A stretch of 64,000 bases of DNA, taken from Bisporella sp. PMI_857. Lineage: Eukaryota > Ascomycota > Leotiomycetes > Helotiales > Helotiaceae. Position 1 is the first letter of the stretch, and the number at the start of each line of letters is the position of its first letter. The translations under genes were made by a program, and so were the position numbers. The DNA lies in contig JAJSPD010000016.1 of the NCBI GenBank assembly GCA_021307315.1, positions 496,001 to 560,000 on the forward strand. The letters are read 5' to 3'. Positions 59,111 through 64,000 of the stretch are shown piece after piece. The notes under the pieces are model-generated. The model ran no database searches. It was not told where the DNA came from and saw nothing but the letters and a program-made list of their open reading frames with translations.

Positions 59111-59637
59111 CTGATGAGTCAATCAGCCGCTTCGCTGATTGCTAGGGGATAATTGATGATGATCATGTCAATGGTATGTACAGTACAATCAAAGTAAACA
59201 AGTAGTATATCATTGTAGCAAGACAAACCAAAGGGCGATAGCAATATAAATAAAAAAAAACCACCCTAATGGCGATTCTTTCATTCATATGATGATCCTG
59301 ATGCTACGGCACTTGTACTTTGACCCAGCCCTTTTGACATTTTTAGAAAGAGTAGACACAACCCCGCCACACTGCCAATAACACTGTCGATTCACCACCA
59401 GGCTCCCATCACACGGAAAAAAGTGGGTTTCCGTAGTGCAAGGTTGCTCCTCCTCTTTCTCCTTCAAAAGACCACCAACATCTCCTTCCTTCAACATCCC
59501 CCAAAATTTAACACTTTAACAAACTCCCACTCACCAACTTCGAAGCTTTTGTCTTCACCCAGGCTTGAAGAACAAAACTCCCTTCTACCATCACTTCACT
59601 ACGCTTACTTTTTTAATCCCGCACATAATTCTACAAA

Positions 59638-60327
59638 ATGTCTGCCACAACTGAAGGAAAGACTACAGTCAAGTTGGCTCCCAATGATGGAAATGTCATC
59701 AGCGTTGGTAAGATCTACCCGCACATCCTCGTTCTAGCAAAGCAGGCGGGACTCATATTTCGCAACAGAGAAAGAGGTCATTATGCGCTCCATGCTCATC
59801 AGCAACATGATTGAGGATCTCGGAGAGGACAGTGTTGGTGATCAGCCAATTCCCATTCCCAACGTAAGCTAACCCTCCGACTCACCTTTCCACCACAGCC
59901 CCGCGTAACTAACAATTCCGTCTCAGGTCAACGAGGCTGTTCTCACCAAGGTTCTGGAGTGGTGCAAGCACCACGTCAACGACCCAAAGCCCGCAGCAGA
60001 AGACGACTCCGATTCGCGCAAGAAGACTACTGACATCGAGGAGTGGGACCAAAAGTTCATGCAGGTCGACCAGGAGATGCTTTTCGAGATCATCCTCGTA
60101 AGAGATGACTGTAACCTCCAGTTGCTGCCATCATCACTAACATATTACAGGCCGCCAACTACCTTGATATCAAAGCTCTCTTGGACGTTGGATGCAAGAC
60201 CGTTGCAAACATGATTAAGGGCAAGTCGCCAGAGGAGATCCGCAAGACCTTCAATATTACCAACGACTTCACCCCTGAGGAGGAAGAACAAATCCGCCGC
60301 GAGAACGAGTGGGCTGAGGACCGCTAA
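59638..60327 (+). CDS. SKP1: SKP1, adaptor subunit of SCF ubiquitin ligase
   Basis: Exons 59638-59707, 59769-59863, 59927-60097, 60151-60327; 170 residues. The BTB/POZ-like N-terminal half reads [20 protein letters not shown] and [15 protein letters not shown], with the acidic insertion [19 protein letters not shown]. The C-terminal F-box-binding helices are [20 protein letters not shown] and [20 protein letters not shown], ending in [11 protein letters not shown]1 bridges F-box proteins to cullin-1 in SCF ligases and is essential in fungi; the Aspergillus name is sconC. All exon junctions join conserved sequence and the length matches the family. Confidence 0.97.
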
Positions 60328-62629
60328 GTCTCCATCTCACCAAATTTTACCATATTTTGATGGAGGGTCTTTGGTTATAGCATGGTTAACCGGTTCGCCC
60401 ATTGACTGGCATTTACTGAATTCCCTCCTCTAAGGCTGTTGCATATCTTGGTGTTTCAGCTTTCTCCCTCTACCATATTCGTTGGTTTTGCTCATGCATG
60501 GTTTCCCATTCTTTTTACGATACGACATCCCTGGTCACGCATGGAGTTCCGGTGGGCTTGTGGGCACGTTGCTCTTATGGGGCATCTATCTCAATTGCGG
60601 ATCCGTTGCTGCTCCTCGTAGATAGGCAGTAAAAAGAATACATGGTACATAGAACCTCGTTGTATATTCATTGTGACGCGCCGCATTTCTCCCACGTCAT
60701 CTGTCAGACCCTTCCAAATGCGCCAACCGCAAGATTCTGCACACTTCTACTGTGCGCACTAAAGCCTTGATATTTCTCAACATTCGCACCGAAACCCACA
60801 ATCTAGAGCATGAAGCCATCCCCACCGCAGCTAATTAGCCTGATTTTAGCGCCACTCCCGAATCCCTACGCGGATCTGTGCAACGTCAATTTAACCCAAA
60901 CCGTGAAACCAGCAATATTCCCATCATGGAATCACTGCATATTATCTTAATCCCCCACCCCGTATCGGCAGGTATTCTCATAGCTACTGTTTCTACAAGC
61001 CTAGCTCTGCTATGTAGGCCGTGCCTAGGCGGCATGGCTGATTAATATCCCTGGTGTAGCTGCTGCTACTGCTGCTTTTTATGAGGTGGGGATATGGGGC
61101 GATTTTTTATGAGGGGATCTGTTTTTTTTTTTGGGGGGGGGGGGGGGAAGGGGGCCTGGGACGATTGTTTGGCTAGCTGAGGATGAAGATGATGCAAGTT
61201 GCTGCGAGAACGGAGAACGTCAGAGTGCTAGAATGTCAGTTTTACGTGTTCCCAAACGTAATATCGATCATGCGGCATGCTGGACCAGTTCTTGGACGTG
61301 ATAAGAGCGTGCAGACAGGTACGAAATAATGTGTTTGTAGGGGCCCATCCTCATGGCAGATTCATTGCGGCTTCTCGAACCTTTTTTTTTGCTCCGCCTC
61401 ATTCCTTTGATTCCTGACAGTATCCGGAATTGTGGCAGCCCTGCCTGTTGTGCAATTAGTGCCTCGAACGAGGATTTGTCCCTCGGGATGAAAATCACAT
61501 AGATCCATCACCGCATTTTGTGTCCGTAGAAAAAGGAAAACCGTATAATCTTCGTCACGAGAAGCAATTTCCATTCATTGCTTAACCGGCAATAGCAGTC
61601 GATACGCCATCAAATGAAATTCCATGCCCCCAACCAAGAAATGCATCCATATCCATCAACCCCAACCGCAAGATCCGCCTCGGAAATTCATCTCCATCAT
61701 AAGGAACCGTCCATCCGTGCCGTTGAATATTGATCTGATCGCGAAATTCAGGGAAGAGCAAGGTCGAGAGACTGAACGTTCGAGGTTGGGACTGTGACAA
61801 GGCGAGTTGCTTAGATACCGATGCGGGTCTTTCTCCAGTGTCTTCTCTTTGCGTTGTATCTGGTTTCGTGGGTTAGTTACCGTGAATGGAGATGGAGAGG
61901 GAAGGAAAGAGTGAGGAGGGGTAGTACCGGATGGTGTTACCAGTCCTCAATCGGATCCATTGAGGAATTGGTCTATTTTGCTTTTGTGCTCGTGCGAGCT
62001 TGACCTTTGTGCGGAAAGACTTGTGGCTCTGTAATCCTCGTAGTCAGCTACTTGTTCTTCCTCTTCATACTGTGGTCTGCCGTCTCAAGAGGAAAGGTTG
62101 ATTCCATCTTCCATCTCATAATATGCGCAGCGCCTATCGCAAATTCATATGCGCCGTGGAGATATGATGCACAAATATTACACTCTTCAAATAGCACGTA
62201 CCGGCATCTTGACTGTAGTCGTTGTTGTCGAGGTTTACTTGGTCTTGAATTCGTCTTGGAAGTCAGAAATTTTGACGATTGTGCGTCCTCGCTTGAGTTT
62301 AGCCGCCTTACTGCCTTGAGCTTCAGGCCATGAAAGCAGGCCTCCTTGATAGGACAAATTTGCATTAAGCTTCTGACTAATAACATCCAATTTAAGACTA
62401 GCGTTACCGGCTTGTCATGAGGCTACGATTGGAAATACAAGCTTTGAAGAGCATGTTCATGAACATTTCTACACTCAAAGGGGCGAATATCACATCAACC
62501 ACGACACCTTCAGATTCTGGGACTGTCGGCATACAGAGCATAGAGCCTAAAATTAATAAGCGCCGTACACTGGTTCAAATTTAGAAGAGACCCTTGTCCC
62601 AGGGAAAAAAGAAAGGACACTTGAGCAAC
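60328..62629. other. long intergenic region, possible unassigned minus-strand exon
   Basis: About 2.3 kb. It has an 11-T run followed by a 15-G run (61122-61147). A minus-strand open stretch (about 61875-61582) reads GWTVPYDGDEFPRRILRLGL and GWGHGISFDG but has no ATG; it could be the last exon of an unrecognised gene, or chance. No other gene is supported. Confidence 0.4.
61122..61147. repeat. T11-G15 homopolymer junction
   Basis: Eleven T directly followed by fifteen G on the plus strand, then AA and more G. Confidence 0.85.
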
Positions 62630-63437
62630 ATGGGTAACAGCGTCTCATGGTTATCGAGTATGCTTTGGTCGAAGAAGGAGATTCGAATACTGATTTTGGG
62701 ATTGGTATGTAATTTTTACTTCTAAATGCAAGGATATTCGAGAATAGTTTCTGATCGCGTGGCAAAACAGGACAATGCGGGAAAGACAACACTGCTATAT
62801 CGACTCAAGGTCTGTTATTACCCATATACGCATATCTGGCAGAGATGCTCATAACATTTAGATCGGGGAGGTCGTTACAACAATCCCAACCATAGGATTT
62901 AACGTCGAGTCGGTGACTTACAAAAACCTGAATTTTAATGTCTGGGTATGTTTGGTTCCTGCCATGTTGCAGTCTATGCACACCGATCGTTCCTTGTGCT
63001 GAACACTACTAACTCGGCGTTCAGGATCTTGGTGGACAAACGTCGATTCGACCATATTGGAGATGTTACTATGCCAACACAGCAGCAGTCATATTCGTGA
63101 TTGATTCCACAGATATTGATCGACTTGGTACAGCTTCTGAAGAATTAGCTGCGATGTTAAACGAAGATGAGCTGAAAGACGCTGCATTATTAGTCTTCGC
63201 GAACAAACAAGATCAGCCAGGGGCGAAGGGAGCAGGTGAAATCAGTGAGGCGTTGAGGCTTGGAGAGTTGAGAGATCGGAACTGGAGTATCGTGGCTTGT
63301 AGCGCAGTGGATGGCAGTGGAGTTGACGAGGGAATGGACTGGCTAGTGGTAAGCTTTGACGCATTTTCAATCCTAGTGGATGGCTATCAAGGTTATGAGC
63401 TGACAATTCATAGCAAACGGTGCAATCTGAGAACTAA
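62630..63437 (+). CDS. ARL1: ARL1, ARF-like small GTPase
   Basis: Exons 62630-62704, 62771-62809, 62862-62945, 63025-63348, 63414-63437; 181 residues, the usual Arl1 length. Gly2 is a myristoylation site ([13 protein letters not shown]). The P-loop GLDNAGKT spans residues 24-31 across intron 1. Switch I is [17 protein letters not shown], switch II is [17 protein letters not shown], and the guanine-specificity motif is NKQD. The five exons include a 39-nt exon and a final 24-nt exon (QTVQSEN). Arl1 controls trans-Golgi tethering through GRIP-domain golgins. All junctions restore conserved sequence. Confidence 0.95.
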
Positions 63438-64000
63438 GTTGGGTAAATATAAGAAGCTTCAACTGGCGTTATGATACAACCATTTCAAAGGATATAAGTT
63501 GATGCAGGCATGGACATGGAGTTTGGCTTTGATCCGTGGATGGAGTGGAAGCGACTATTAGGAAGGAGCTGATGGATCGAGGCGGCGGTTACGATACCAA
63601 AGTGTTTATAAGCATTGAACATAGATTCATGGGTCATGACTCTCATATCACCTTCTGCCGTTCCATTGTTCCCGAATCTGACCACTGAAAAAGGGCCTGC
63701 CAGGATTCTACGGACACACGTGATTACGTGAATGACTGGGACACGACATCGCCCAGACTTGAATGCACGGTGAGAAATTTCGTGTTCGTCTTTTTTCACT
63801 GCTAGGGTTGTATTGTAAGAGATATAGCAGGCGCTCTCGGAATCAATCTTGCGGGATTTGAAATATTTGTATGACAAAGCTGAAGCCTACAACTCCGGCG
63901 ACGGGAAGTAAGTACACATTACCTCCGTACATTGCAGACTACATCGCATTCACCGAGGGTATAGCACATGCAAGTGGTAGGAAACTCCTAAGTTGCGTGT
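63438..64000. other. downstream region, nothing recognised
   Basis: A 130-codon minus-strand frame (63877-63485) starts only at TTG and has no family resemblance, so I do not call it a gene. Confidence 0.45.

Larger units (their letters stand above)
58225..59637. promoter_or_regulatory. divergent intergenic region of SMP3 and SKP1
   Basis: About 1.4 kb with a 12-base G run (58607-58618), a (CTGGC)4 repeat at 59091-59110, and CT-rich leader sequence just before the SKP1 start. No gene is supported. Confidence 0.45.

Noticed and set aside
63485..63877. 130-codon minus-strand frame after ARL1
   Set aside because: Starts only at TTG, has no family resemblance and no intron signals.
1..64000. 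tRNA genes, CRISPR arrays, intact transposons
   Set aside because: I searched by eye for tRNA T-loop boxes, regular spaced repeats and transposase motifs and found none I could support.

Overview
This window is nuclear DNA of a filamentous ascomycete (Pezizomycotina). Genes carry short GT-AG introns of about 40-100 bp, often with CTAAC-type branch sites. The content also fits: Zn2Cys6 regulators, a NACHT-ankyrin (NLR-like) gene, a HET-domain relic full of stops, and single-copy housekeeping genes (SKP1, ARL1, SMP3, RIB7, an m-AAA protease). A helotialean (Leotiomycetes) origin is my guess and is not proven. Every exon chain below was assembled by hand by matching splice sites to conserved protein sequence. 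Each complete CDS has a length divisible by three, except the two genes flagged as frameshifted.

Layout. 0-6 kb: the 5' part of a NACHT-ankyrin gene that runs off the left edge, a small hypothetical gene, and what looks like a decayed Cys-rich coding relic. 6-25.5 kb is a conserved core: a DHCR24-like FAD oxidoreductase, a BOR1/SLC4 transporter, a ROG1-type lipase, a mucin-like membrane protein, a large Zn2Cys6 regulator, a mitochondrial m-AAA protease and a GNAT acetyltransferase. 26-28.2 kb: a dead HET gene whose stops look RIP-like. 29-47 kb is the accessory heart of the window: DHA1-type MFS transporter, Zn2Cys6 regulator, a second divergent Zn2Cys6 regulator, MDR reductase, NmrA-like protein, secreted GH3 beta-glucosidase, secreted CrtC/kievitone-hydratase-like protein and a third Zn2Cys6 regulator. 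These are separated by AT-rich gene-poor DNA. 47-50 kb: a frameshifted glycosyltransferase-like gene and RIB7, which has one apparent frameshift. 50.8-64 kb: an uncharacterised membrane protein, an acyl-CoA dehydrogenase, SMP3, SKP1 and ARL1, with long gaps.

The best candidate for something undescribed is the 29-47 kb block. It combines two secreted enzymes suited to a glycosylated plant phenolic (GH3 glucosidase plus a kievitone-hydratase-like lipocalin-fold protein), two cytosolic NAD(P)-fold proteins, an exporter and three regulators, with no PKS, NRPS or terpene synthase. I read it as a possible uptake, deglycosylation and detoxification cluster for plant phenolics or phytoalexins. That is inference from gene content only.
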